The position numbers and the translations under genes were made by a program. Source: Pseudo-nitzschia pungens (lineage: Eukaryota; Bacillariophyta; Bacillariophyceae; Bacillariales; Bacillariaceae). From it: a DNA stretch of 64,000 nt. The notes under the pieces are model-generated. The model was not told where the DNA came from. It did not search any database and worked only from the letters and a program-made list of their open reading frames with translations. The DNA lies in assembly GCA_037355855.1 (NCBI GenBank), contig CM074758.1:9025001-9089000 (forward strand), given 5' to 3'. Positions 1 to 10,466 of the stretch are shown piece after piece (the stretch's first letter is position 1; the number at the start of each line of letters is the position of its first letter).

Positions 1-252
1 TACCCGAATGCAGGTTCATGCCCAGCAGCACTCCAAGCGCGGAGAATGAGGAAAACATCCCATCGAGCTGAGGAGCCAGCACTTCTTGTTGGTGCCCACC
101 ACCACTCATGGATCTACCTCAGTTCTTCTTTCTTCTTGCTCTTGGGAGACACCGAGGACGAGAACCACCACCACCACCACCACCAGCCAGCACATAACAG
201 CAGCAGAATTCCGGGGCAAGAAGAACCACCACCACCACCACCACCACCACCA

Positions 253-292
253 ATACTAGTAGTACTAGTACTACTAGTAGTAGTAGTACTAG
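253..292. repeat. ACTAGTAGTA-type palindromic low-complexity repeat
   Basis: Alternating AGT/ACT triplets around CTAG cores make a self-complementary stretch. The same motif recurs in many other spacers of the window (about 21.4, 21.6, 27.5, 27.7, 29.9, 36.5 and 63.0 kb). Confidence 0.6.
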
Positions 293-964
293 CAGCAGCA
301 CCATCACCAAGAAGAATGCTGGGGGGAGCAGGCCAGCGAGTCCACAGCACTAGTACGACTACTAGAGCAGCCAATGCAGATATCCTACGTTTGAAAGACG
401 AGCATCTTGTCTACTTTTAGCTACTAGGTCGGATAGAAAACTAGTAGTAGTTACCGTAGCACCAAAAAAGTCTATCCAGTTGGGAGGTGCTCCTCCTTCT
501 TACTCCTCTGCATGATCGGCACATGCTGCCGTCAATAGTAGCATAGTACTAATCGTATCATCGTCCGGTATGTATCATGTCACTGCGAGTTTCCTACCTT
601 TTTTGAATTTCCTACCGGTTTTGACTACTCGTACAGAAAACTCCGTTCGTTGCGTTCGTGCAATCTTGCTGCTCGTTGGCGGTTCGTTCATTCTTGTTTC
701 CTCCACATCTAAAATCCAACTCGGGACGCTTGACAGTTCGTACCGTACCGCACATTCAACGTATCGACCATACGTACGGTACCTCATGTACGGGTAGGAA
801 TACGAAGTTGTTGTATCCTATCCTAACGTACCGGTACACGAACCGTTGTTCACCGATTGCTTTTGATTGAATGAATGAATGAATCCCCTGCTGTTTCGAT
901 TGAGATTGTTCTCTAGGGATCATTATCACTGTGCAGCACCCCGAAACTTGTTGACAAAGAAAGA

Positions 965-965
965 A

Positions 966-999
<34 letters not shown>
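965..999 (+). repeat. GA dinucleotide run upstream of coiled-coil gene
   Basis: An almost pure GA run ends about 16 bases before the ATG at 1016. It could lie in the 5' untranslated region or core promoter; nothing in the sequence decides between these. Confidence 0.6.
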
Positions 1000-1001
<2 letters not shown>

Positions 1002-1015
1002 TAAAAACAATCGAA

Positions 1016-4000
1016 ATGACAGACGAAGCGGAGACGAAACCGAGCGTCGGCGACAACGACGGCGACGAAGGGGAGGCGAAACCCGGTGACGCCGCGGCCG
1101 CGGCCAACTCCGAGAACGCCACAGCGGTTGCGGAAACGGCAGCAAAAGCCGATCCTTCCGCCGCGTCGGCAGCCCCCGAAGCCTCGCCGTCCCGAGACGC
1201 GTCCGCGATCCCGAATTCCGAGACCTTAGCCGGGGAGGACGGTCCCGCCCGAGAAGCGCTCGCGACCGCTCCGGCCGATCCTTCCGCGGGTTCCGAGCCC
1301 GACAAAAGGAACGAAAGCGAAGAGGCGAAGCCGGCGGCGCGATCGGGGGATCCGAGGCCGAACGAGAGCGGGGGCAGCGACAAGCGATAACAACAACATA
1401 GACAAAGATAACGGCAACAACAACGCAAAAGAAACCGAGGCGAAAGAGAGACCGGAAGCAAGGAATCCCGATCCAGAAACTCCGAGCGAGAACGACAATG
1501 TTGATGGCACCGTTGATGGCACCGTTGATGGCACCGTTGATGGCACTGTCGATGGCACTGCGGATGCGACCGTGGACGCGGCCCAATCCTCATCGCCACG
1601 GGCGTCGAAACCGCTGCAACAAGGACGAGGAGACGATGATGCCGAGATGGAACCAACAACAACGAAGGAAGAACGGCAACCCGACGGAAAGGGCGTCGAA
1701 CCGATGGATGCCGCGAAACCCGAGAACGGGGGGGGGAGCGAAAGCGACCGCGCGGCGAAAGCCGCGAACGACTCGGCGGAGAAGGAGGCCGGAGAAACGA
1801 CCACCGGGGAGGAGAGTCCACCGTTAGAACCGGACCAAAACGGGACCGGCTCCGTCGCGGCAACGCCCGCGTCCGGGGCCGCGTCCGAGCCGTCGTCGAT
1901 CGTCGGAGACGAATCGAAGCCCGCTCCCCGCGACGCCGAATCAAGGGTCGCGGAGAAATCGAGAGCGGCGAACCGCGACGAAACGACCGGCGGCGAAGAC
2001 ACCCCATCGGGATCCAAGGGAGCACCGAACGAAGCAATGGCAATAGCAGCATCACCCACGGAAGCCGCAGCCACGGAACCCAATGCCGATGCCGGTGCCG
2101 ATGCCGATGCTGTTCCTGCGAATGGGCCGGTGGAGACGAGCAGCAAGGACACATCATCGATCGGGGTTGTTGTTGTTGCCAACGAGAGCAATGAACCGAC
2201 TCCGATGGATGTGGATGTTGTCGTGGACGTGGTGGATACGAATGCTGATGCAAATGCGAATGCTGATGCGAATGCTGATGCGAATGCTGATGCGGATGCT
2301 GATGCGAATGCAGATGCGAATGCAGATGTGGATGCAAATGCAAATGCGGATGCGGATGCGAATGCGGATGCGAATGCAGATGCAGATGCGAATGCGGATG
2401 CGAATGCAGATGCGAATGCGGATGCGGAATGCAGATGTGGATGCAAATGCAAATGCGGATGCGGATGCGAATGCGGATGCGAATGCAGATGCAGATGCGA
2501 ATGCGGATGCGAATGCAGATGCGAATGCGGATGCGGATGCGAATGCAGATGCGAATGCAGATGCGAATGCGGATGCGAATGCGGATGCGAATGCAGATGC
2601 GAATGCGAATGCGAATGCGGATGCGAATGCGGATGCGGATGCGAATGCGGATGCGAATGCAGATGCGAATGCGGATGCGGATGCGAATGCGAATGCAACC
2701 ACTACAATTACTGCCGATGCCAACGCGAAAGCCGTTTCTCCGAATGTAAATGAAACGAGTGATGATGCACCCGTGACGACTGCGGCGGCGACGGCGACGG
2801 CGACGACGACCGCGTTGCCGGCAGCGGATGCCGCTGTAGTAGCTACGGATCAAACGAATGACACCAATGACGCCCCAAACGATAACGAGACCGTTAAACC
2901 CGCCGCTTCTGCCCAAGCACCACTCATCCAGCAGAGTGCTATGCTGCGAGCCCGGGAAGAGGAGAACGAGAGCGAAGAAGAGGACGACGCCGATGGGGAC
3001 GGGTTCGCTGCCTTTCGAATCGAGCGACCCAACAAGAAGAAGAAGAACAAAACATCCCAAAGCGGGAAGAAGAAGAAGAAGAAGCGTTCCATCATCCGAA
3101 TCAAGATCGCTTGCGCGTCCACCAAACCCGCCCCGACCGAGGCATTCCGGGACCACGGTTTCCGCGGCCGCATCGGTTCGTCGCCGGGTCTTCCGGGCGG
3201 GGAAGGATTCCCCGCTCCGGTGTCGAGCGACGACGACGACCGGTCGGAATCCGCCGCCTGGGATTTCGACCCCGATGGCGACGCCGCCGAGAGGGAGCTC
3301 GAGGACTCGCTTGGATTCTTCGAGGTCCCCCACGAGGACCAGGACCCCCTGCGCGAGCGCGTCCGCCGAACCGAAGCGGCCCGGACCCTTTCCAAGGCCC
3401 TGAAAGCCCTCGAGGACGAGGAGCGATCGAGCAGGGAGGACATCGCGGAGATCGTCCACGCGCAGCTCCGGGAAAAGCGGGAGAGCGCCGAGCAGCACGT
3501 CGAGAAGCACCGCCAGAAGCACGCGGCCGACCACAAGCGGGAGATCCAGCGCCTGCAGCAGAACTACGCGCAGAAATCCCGGAGCAACCAGGCCAAGATC
3601 AACAACGGCGTGGCGGTCCTGCGCAAGAAGCACGACGAGGAAACCCAGAAGTACATGCGCCAGCACCAGCAGCAGGTCCAGACCCGGCGGGTCCCGGACC
3701 AGGTGGCCCGCGCCGAGTGGGCGCAGATCACGCAGCGGCTCAACACCAAGCACACCCGCCAGATGGACGAGTTTTCGAGGCGGGGAAAGGAGGTCGTCAA
3801 GAAGGTCCAGTTCGAGTACGAGCGGGAGCAGGCGCGGCTCAAGGGCCTGTACGAGAAAAAAATACAGGACCTGAACGCCCAGCGCCAGACGCTGCACAAC
3901 AGGCTCCAGCACAATTTCAATCAGATCAAACACCGCCACGTCAAGCGACACCTCCAATCCATTTCCAAGAGACGGCAGGAACTGGAAAGCGAACTCGCCG

Positions 4001-7000
4001 CCACCCGGGACGATCCGGGGTTGCAACCACCGATCCAGCAGGAAAAAACGCCGAGCAAGCAATCTCCGACGACGACGACGACGACGACGACGCCCGACAA
4101 CAAGCCAAAGAGCGACAGGGAGGAAAACCCGGCGCTGCAGCAGGTCTCGCCCATCAAGACGTTTGCCGATTGGCGAAACGAGTCGGCCTACGAGCCATCG
4201 GGCGCCGCCAGTCGCCACAAACACAGAAAGGCCGTCCTGAGCCAAATCAACCGACAATTGTACGTGGAGATACACAACGAGGGCATCTGGCTCTCCGAGG
4301 TATCGGACAACAAAACCGCCGACGCCGCGAGCAAGAAAAAGGATTCTTCCGGCTCCGCTGCTGCCGACGCCGCTACCGGTGACTACGGCGATCGACACTT
4401 TTTCCCCTGGGGTGTCCGGGCCCGGAAAATCCTGGAATCCATCGTCTGCGGAGAAGTTCCCCACGTGTGCGACCTGCTGAAACTGAGATTCAACGACACG
4501 GTGGTCCAAACCGGGGGGCACATTCGGTGCCTCGTGACCGATCTGAGGACGAGCGATGCCACCGCCTCTTCCCAGCGCGCGGAGGCCATCATGAAAAAGG
4601 AGGTGGAGGAACTCAAGGCGGACGAAACCAAGGAAGCCGCGTCCGCAGCCGCCCTTGCGGAGAAGCTGAAGGGAATCGAAAGCATCAACAAGACAAAACA
4701 AGACTTTGGAAACAAATACAAGGAAACCGTGACCGAGAACAAAAAACAAAAACAGAGCCTGCAGAATTTCCGAAGCAAGTACGGCAGATACTTCGGTCAG
4801 GGTGCGTTCGTTTACTGCATTTGCTGTAGTTGCTGTAGTTGCGTTTGTTGCAAACCAAGTGAATGCTGAACATTTTTTCGCATTCTGACGCCTTTTTTTT
4901 TTTTTTTTTTCCTCCAGACGGGAAGCCACTTCCGACGAATGATCCAGAGGCCACAAGAAAATTGACGCAAGCAATCACGAAATACAGGGAAGCGATTGAG
5001 AGTTCGGAGAAAAGAGCACATGCAATCTCTGCGAAAGTGTCAGAAATGCAGAAATCGAAAGTGAAAATCGGAGCCGATGTGGAGAAGTTGCAAAAGGAGA
5101 TCGCGGTTTTGACCTCTGCTATCAAGGCGAAGAAAAGTCTCATCAGCGACGTCAGATCGGGCAAAGTGAATCTTGTTCAAACCAAATTGGCCGAGAACCC
5201 CACCACACGGGTCAGAGACACCTTCCACATACTGGGGTTAACTGCTGACATGAGAAGGGAACAGTTGAATCAAAAGCGAAACAGCAGCACGTCGACCGAG
5301 TGGATACGGAACCTGCCTGCTGTTCCACACACGCTCCGACGAAGTCTTTGGTACAAGATGCACCGTCGTCGACAGCAAATAGTCTTGAGACCTACGTTCG
5401 CATCCATGGCGACCGGCATGCGGAATGCCGTGGAATCGAAACTCAATGCGGCCGAAAAGAGTGGAGGGATTTCGAAGACTGCTATCGAGGACGAGCTTAT
5501 CAAAGCCGAGCAGGCTTATTTGCTCGTGACTCATCCCTTCGAAAAAATCGATGGGAATGTTCCTTCGGTGCCATCATCATCGGTGTGGGCCGAACCAGGT
5601 GCGTATGATTTTCGTATCGAATGACTTGCGACCACGAGATCAGCAACGGAATCCAAAACTTACAGCCATTGTTTTGTGCGCATAGGTTGCCATTTGAAAC
5701 TCGAAGTGAAAAAAGACGATGATTGCGATAGAATTCTTCCTTGTCCTCCTCGACAGCCACTGGTTCAGCACAATCTCTCCGAACTCTATTCTGCTCCCGG
5801 AAGCCAAGCAGCCTCAATGATCAACAGCACTCATTTGAGAACGCTCGAGACTCCTCTATCGGCAGTTGCAACAGCGACGAGCCTTGCCGAAACGGACCCT
5901 GCCATGGCGAAGTCCGCAGACCGTACGTTTTGAACCTAATTTCATTGGTTATTGTCTGTAATTTCAGGAAGATGCAAAAAATACTAACATACGGTTCTTC
6001 TTCTCTACCCACAGCGATTCTCTTGAACAATGATCCGTTGAGAATGACACGCGACACACTAAAACTTGGTTATGCTTTTAGTGTTAGCAAGGTGCAAGCG
6101 GCTAAACCTACGGTGACACGAAGAAAGTCTTCGTCGACAAAGGATACTTCAGCACCATCACCCTCCACAAAAGCAACCAAGAAGAGGCAGTCTGTCACTC
6201 CCTCTTCTGATTTGGGTGTTTCAAAACCATCTACGAGCGCCAGTTCAAACTCGACAAAGGTGGAAAAAACCAAGAAAAGAAAGAGTGTGACCCAAGCCGG
6301 GACTTCTTCTACAGCTCGTGTTGCGCAAAGGCAAAGGACGGAAGCACCCTCGAAGATAACAGTAGACGATGTAGCATTTCAACCCAGGCCTATCAAGACC
6401 CAGCCACAACAGCCCAAGCAGCAGCAAGCAGCAGCAGCAACAACATCCACCGCAGCAACATCAGCCGCAGCAGCAGTACCAGCAACCAACTCAAAAGCGT
6501 CATCTTCCACAGCAGCAGCTCCAGAGTCAGCAACCCCAACCGCAACAGCAACAACAACCGCAACTCCAACAACATCAGCAGCAGCAGCAGCATCAACAAC
6601 ACCAGCAACAGCAGTACCAGCAACCAAGTCAGCAACACCTTCATCAACATCAGCAGCAACAACATCAACAACACCAGCATCAGCATCAACAACGTCAGCA
6701 GCACCATCCGCAACAGCATCAACAACACCAACAACAACAGCACCATCCGCAACAGCATCAACAACACCAACACCAACAACAGCACCAACAACATCAGCAG
6801 CACCATCAGCAGCATCATCAGCAGCATCATCAGCAGCAACAGCCGCAACAACAGCCCACTCAGAATCCGGCACCGTTCTTGCAGCAGCAAATTCCACAGC
6901 AGCAACAAAATCCGTACAACAATCAGTTTATGAACGCAATGCCATCACCAGGTTGCGCCGCAACAGCCAGCCGCTCACAGAGGAACCTTCAACCAGTTTC

Positions 7001-7347
7001 AAAACACTCCCCAGATGAATCAGTTCCGAATGATGCAGCAGCAGCAGCAACAACAACAGCAGCAGCAGCAGCACCATCAACAACACCATCCCCAACAGCA
7101 TCATCCCCAGCACCACCCACAGCACCCGGGCCAACAAAACGTGAACTACGGCCAGATGCAGCAGCAAGCCATGCGACCCAATCCCCAGTTCTTCCCACAG
7201 ATGGGTCAGCAACAATTTCCGCAGCAACCCATGCAGCTGGGCCAGGGTGGAATGCCGATGAATGTACAGGGCAACAACCAGGTGCGACCGAACCTGGGTA
7301 CCGCGGACGATCAGAACGATCCCCTGTTCTTGCTGAAAGATCTGTAG
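1016..7347 (+). CDS. Very large coiled-coil protein with NADA repeat and Gln/His-rich tail
   Basis: I do not recognise the family. Four exons fit: 1016-4801, 4918-5598, 5686-5922 and 6015-7347, all with GT-AG introns of 116, 87 and 92 bp. Four +1 frame breaks (near 1375, 2428, 6428 and 6951) must be removed; the total is then exactly 2010 codons plus stop. Order of parts: an acidic Ala/Asp/Asn-rich N-terminus with VDGT repeats (1502-1560); an (Asn-Ala-Asp-Ala) tract coded at 2240-2697; a Lys-rich patch like a nuclear localisation signal (3030-3090); a long charged coiled coil (about 3340-4010) rich in Gln, Arg and Glu; a second region (4140-4800) containing the folded-looking stretch [17 protein letters not shown]; another coiled coil in exon 2; a basic Ser/Thr-rich linker; and a Gln/His/Pro-rich tail ending [11 protein letters not shown] nuclear or cytoskeletal scaffold is possible, but no function can be assigned. 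Confidence 0.72.
2240..2697 (+). repeat. Hexanucleotide tandem repeat (AATGCN GATGCN) encoding Asn-Ala-Asp-Ala
   Basis: About 460 bp of degenerate six-base units such as GAATGC, GGATGC and AGATGC lie inside the coiled-coil gene. In the coding frame they give alternating NA and DA dipeptides. No unit contains a stop in any frame, so all six frames stay open here, which produces large spurious reading frames on both strands. A single extra G near 2428 shifts the NADA frame. Confidence 0.9.
6416..7080 (+). repeat. CAG/CAA/CAT-rich tract encoding Gln/His/Pro-rich tail
   Basis: An interrupted CAG/CAA/CAT/CCG array forms most of the last exon of the coiled-coil gene. The Gln/His frame, with interspersed Tyr, Pro and Arg residues, reads as a natural protein. 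The Ala/Thr frame over the same bases is the shifted reading produced by extra bases near 6428 and 6951. Confidence 0.75.
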
Positions 7348-7649
7348 CACTGCGGTTTGGAGGACCCCCGTCGTTGTTCCTCGTCGTTGTTCAAAAAGTG
7401 CTGGCGACGATTTGGTTGCAAACTGCACCGCTATCCTGGACAGAAACCAGATCCGACCCACCAGAGACCCTATTTCATAATTTTGTACACTGCATGACTG
7501 CATGCAATACCATCATACAATTCGATCATTGCGAACGAATGAAACGTTATTCTAATGAACTAACGAGTAATAACACACCTACATACAAAACTAGGTGGGC
7601 AGCCGTGGCCGCCGATGCATTCGTTCAATCAAAAGGATCGTTTGAAGGT
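7348..7649. other. Convergent intergenic spacer
   Basis: No gene seen. This is the 3' side of both neighbours: the coiled-coil gene on the plus strand and the H-like protein on the minus strand. Confidence 0.6.
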
Positions 7650-8213
7650 TTAGTAAAAAGCCCCCCGTGGCTTTTGTTGAATCGTCTCGAGATATTCCGA
7701 TTCCGTCACGAGCGACTCGTTCCGACAGGCCCGATCCCATTCCTCCTGCGTCGCCGTGATTTCCATCAAAACGGTCGTCTCGTCGATGCCGTCCTGTTCG
7801 AAGGACTCTTCCAGCTCGTCCAGCTTCCTTTCGTCGTGACGAATCGAACCCGCGATCGGAGACCGGATCGATACGTGATCCGAGAAGGTTTCCCACACCG
7901 TGTGGTACAATTCGTCCGCGCTGGTGATGGCGTGGCCGTCGAAATGGATCCGCAGGAGCTCGTCTCCCGTTCGGACCCTTGTCGCGGAATCGGTTTCGTT
8001 CCCGGTGCGACCGCCCGGGCCGTTCGCATCCGAGCGCCTTGCCGCCGACCACCGAACCGAGGTGATGTCTCCGATGTCCTCCAGACCGCGCTCCGTGATT
8101 CCCATTTCCAGCATCCGATGGGATCGCGGAACGGCGACGTTCTTCGCCAGCGGATCCTTGGTTCGGAGCCAGATGTGATTGAGGGGATGATACAGGATGC
8201 GTCGGAAACTCAT
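7650..8213 (-). CDS. Glycine cleavage H-like (lipoyl-domain fold) protein lacking the lipoyl lysine
   Basis: Single-exon gene of 187 codons. Residues about 36-50 (MLEMGITERGLEDIGDI) match the strand-turn of glycine cleavage H proteins, normally written as GIT..aqe.LGDi. Residues about 97-120 (HTVWETFSDHVSIRSPIAGSI) line up with the H-protein lipoylation hairpin ESVKAASD.YSPvSG. The lysine that carries lipoate is absent here, while the following SP.aG turn is kept. The C-terminal DETTVLMEITATQEEW fits the last strand and helix of the fold. Compared with canonical H proteins (about 130 residues mature) it has a Gly/Arg/Asn-rich insert in the middle. It probably keeps the fold but cannot shuttle aminomethyl groups; a scaffold or binding role is possible. 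The ATG at 8213 is the first good start. No obvious organelle presequence. Confidence 0.65.
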   Translation of the reverse strand: MSFRRILYHPLNHIWLRTKDPLAKNVAVPRSHRMLEMGITERGLEDIGDITSVRWSAARRSDANGPGGRTGNETDSATRVRTGDELLRIHFDGHAITSADELYHTVWETFSDHVSIRSPIAGSIRHDERKLDELEESFEQDGIDETTVLMEITATQEEWDRACRNESLVTESEYLETIQQKPRGAFY

Positions 8214-8847
8214 GGTGACATGTCAAGCTAGGTTGATTCTTCCCTTCGAGTCCTTTCCCACTTTCTTTTCCCGGGGCGATCGATTCTCAGCATCCAGAGC
8301 AATCTTCTGTTGCGTCACGCACACTCGTCAAGCAAACGATACTCCTTTGCTTAGGCTATATCCGAGTGACGGATATTTTCAAAAAGGAAGTTTTCTCACA
8401 AAATTGTGATGAGAACAAGGAACAAAAAGGATGCCAGCATTTTGATGTCTGACTCACAAAAAAAATAGTAATGCTTCCTTTTTGTTTAGTTTCCCGCAGC
8501 ACTCGAACTGGCTTTATCTAAAAGAAAAGCATCTCAACAAGCATCGAGCATGCTCGCTTGGGCGACTAACAGGAATACAGGACGAAAATCGGACGAACGA
8601 ACAAGAAAATCTTGGACTGATGCGTGTCAGTGTGTCACGGAGTTGCTCTTTTGATTTTGACAACGTCGATGGTGAATGCATCAGAAAAAAAAACTTCGTA
8701 ATGCACAAGATCGACAAAAATTGGCGGTAAGCCTTACCTCCCTACCAACGAAACAACGAGCATCCTTGTTGGAGACAAAACATCCAAGTCGCTCTTCGTT
8801 ACAACACTACTTTTCAAACTGTACTGTGGAGAGAGAGAATTCAAGCC
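8214..8847. other. Divergent intergenic region
   Basis: No gene seen. It separates two divergently transcribed genes, so promoters for both directions should lie here. I could not pick out a specific element. Confidence 0.55.
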
Positions 8848-10305
8848 ATGAAGAAAGTTTTAGCGGTAGCGATACTCCTGGTGTGGCGTGTCGCAACGAC
8901 AACTTCTTTCGCGTTCCGAGGTGGGCTTTTGGGAAGCAGCGGAGGAAAAGAACGAATCAACCGTCGTCTCTCGCCGTCGCTGTCGCTGTCATCGGCGCGA
9001 AACGAAGTCTTGGGTCACGAGAGAATTGCGAAAGACGAATCATCGCGCCCCCTGAGGGTTGGGATTGCGGGTGCCGGAGCTATTGCTTTCGGCATGGCTT
9101 CCATTCTCGCCCAGAATGGACACCAGACGTTGTTGTGGTCCCCGTCCGGGAAAGGAACGGCCGATTTGATACCGGAGGATCGAGTCGAGAGCAAGGGACC
9201 ACCATCCATAACCTCCACCGGAGCAATGCACCACGAGTTTGTCCCGGAGATCGCCTCGAGCGCGCAGCAGCTGGCTGCCGAGTCCGATGTGCTCATCGTC
9301 GCTCTTCCGGCCAACGGGCACAAACAAATATTCGATGCTCTGGCGCCCCACCTGTCGGCCTCGCCGCAGTCGTCTTCCGCCGCAGCGAAGAAAAAGCACA
9401 TTATCATTTCGTCCCACGCCTCCTTCGGAGCTCTCTACCTCTCCCAATTCTTGCACGAACTCGGAAATCACCACCACACGATCACGTCCTGGGGCACCAC
9501 CGTTTGCACGGCACGCCGCACGTCGGGAAGCACGGTGGACATCAAGACGATACGAAAGTCGGTGGACACGAGCTGTGTTCCGGAGAGCGATTCGGACTCG
9601 TCTCTCGAGCTCTGCGGCCGCTTGTTCCCGGACATTCGGTTTCGGCAGAGGGAGGGACTGCTGGCCATCACGCTCTCGAACCTGAACCCGCAAAATCACC
9701 TCGCCATTGCGATGGGAAACATCAGCCGCATGGACAAGGGAGAAGAATGGTACCAGTTCCAGAACATCACGCCGAGGATCGGGGGCTTTCTGGAACAACT
9801 GGACAGGGAGCGGCTGGAGATTGCCTCGGCTCTGGGATTGGACGTCAAGACGGTCTACGAACACTTCAATCTGTCCTTCCACGTTCCGATCCCCGAATCG
9901 GGATCGCTCTCGGAAATGTGTCGGGACATCTACGAAAAAGGAAACGACGTTCACGGTCCTACGGTAGCGGATTCTAGATACATTACGGAGGACGTCCCCT
10001 TTGGTCTGGCACCGGTGGTGGCGCTCGGAAAACTCGTCGGTCGGCCCGCGGTCCTCCACGAAGCGGGCATGGCCATCTGCAACGCCATGTACGGGCGCGA
10101 TTTTTCGGCCGAGAACGACCTGCTGGAGGCGATCGATCCGGACCGGATCGGGTTGAGCGAGCTCCGGGAGGCCGCGCGGACCGGGAAACTGTCCGAGCCT
10201 ATCTTCGTTGGCGGCGCGGTGCCGGTGCCGCCGCCGCAACGCCACGGCGAACACTCCGAGAGCAAAGTCTCCGCCGGTGCGGAGACCGCGGCGCAGGTCG
10301 GCTAA
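8848..10305 (+). CDS. Opine/octopine dehydrogenase-like NAD(P)-dependent oxidoreductase, probably plastid-targeted
   Basis: Intact single exon, 485 codons. Residues 1-22 form a signal peptide, followed by TTTSFAFRGG, an ASAFAP-like site as in diatom plastid proteins. A Rossmann domain begins at about residue 68 with GIAGAGAIAFGMASILAQNG (GxGxxA pattern), and SDVLIVALPANGH is the next nucleotide-contacting strand. The C-terminal helical domain has LSNLNPQNHLAIAMGN, where NPxxH holds the expected catalytic His of octopine/nopaline-type dehydrogenases. Members of this family reductively condense an amino acid with a 2-oxo acid; the substrates cannot be told from sequence. The protein is longer than typical opine dehydrogenases (about 360-400 residues) because of the presequence, a Ser-rich loop near residue 180 and a Pro/Gln-rich C-terminus. 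The TC-rich stretch after the stop may belong to the 3' end. Confidence 0.82.
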   Translation: MKKVLAVAILLVWRVATTTSFAFRGGLLGSSGGKERINRRLSPSLSLSSARNEVLGHERIAKDESSRPLRVGIAGAGAIAFGMASILAQNGHQTLLWSPSGKGTADLIPEDRVESKGPPSITSTGAMHHEFVPEIASSAQQLAAESDVLIVALPANGHKQIFDALAPHLSASPQSSSAAAKKKHIIISSHASFGALYLSQFLHELGNHHHTITSWGTTVCTARRTSGSTVDIKTIRKSVDTSCVPESDSDSSLELCGRLFPDIRFRQREGLLAITLSNLNPQNHLAIAMGNISRMDKGEEWYQFQNITPRIGGFLEQLDRERLEIASALGLDVKTVYEHFNLSFHVPIPESGSLSEMCRDIYEKGNDVHGPTVADSRYITEDVPFGLAPVVALGKLVGRPAVLHEAGMAICNAMYGRDFSAENDLLEAIDPDRIGLSELREAARTGKLSEPIFVGGAVPVPPPQRHGEHSESKVSAGAETAAQVG

Positions 10306-10466
10306 TCTCATTCTCTCTCCTTCTCCTTCTCTTTCTCTCTCCGGAGAAACCAAAAATCTATAACTCTGCAAACAATGGGTTGGCTTTTGCACCGACCGCA
10401 GTGCCCATCATCATTGGTTTTTGTTATTGTTATTGTTGCTGTTGTTGTTGTTTCTTGTGGGTCACT

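Larger units (their letters stand above)
1..1015. other. Gene-free 5' spacer with simple repeats
   Basis: No supported gene. The stretch holds CAC/CCA trinucleotide runs near 165-185 and 229-252, an ACTAGTAGTA-type segment at 253-292, several short CGTACGGTACC-like near-palindromes around 740-840, and a GA run just before the next gene. Reading frames here are poly-His, poly-Pro or poly-Val and look like by-products of the repeats. The last part presumably carries the promoter of the coiled-coil gene, but I see no recognisable element. Confidence 0.6.

Noticed and set aside
46..420. 124-codon frame with His and Pro runs at the left edge
   Set aside because: It consists of trinucleotide repeats read as homopolymers; no conserved part.
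913..4974. 1353-codon minus-strand open frame
   Set aside because: It is antisense to the coiled-coil gene and stays open only because the hexamer repeat has no stops in any frame; its Arg-Ile and His-Ser dipeptides are repeat products.
6952..7014. Possible 63-bp intron at the second break of the coiled-coil gene
   Set aside because: It is a multiple of three and would not restore the downstream Gln/His frame, while removing one base does.
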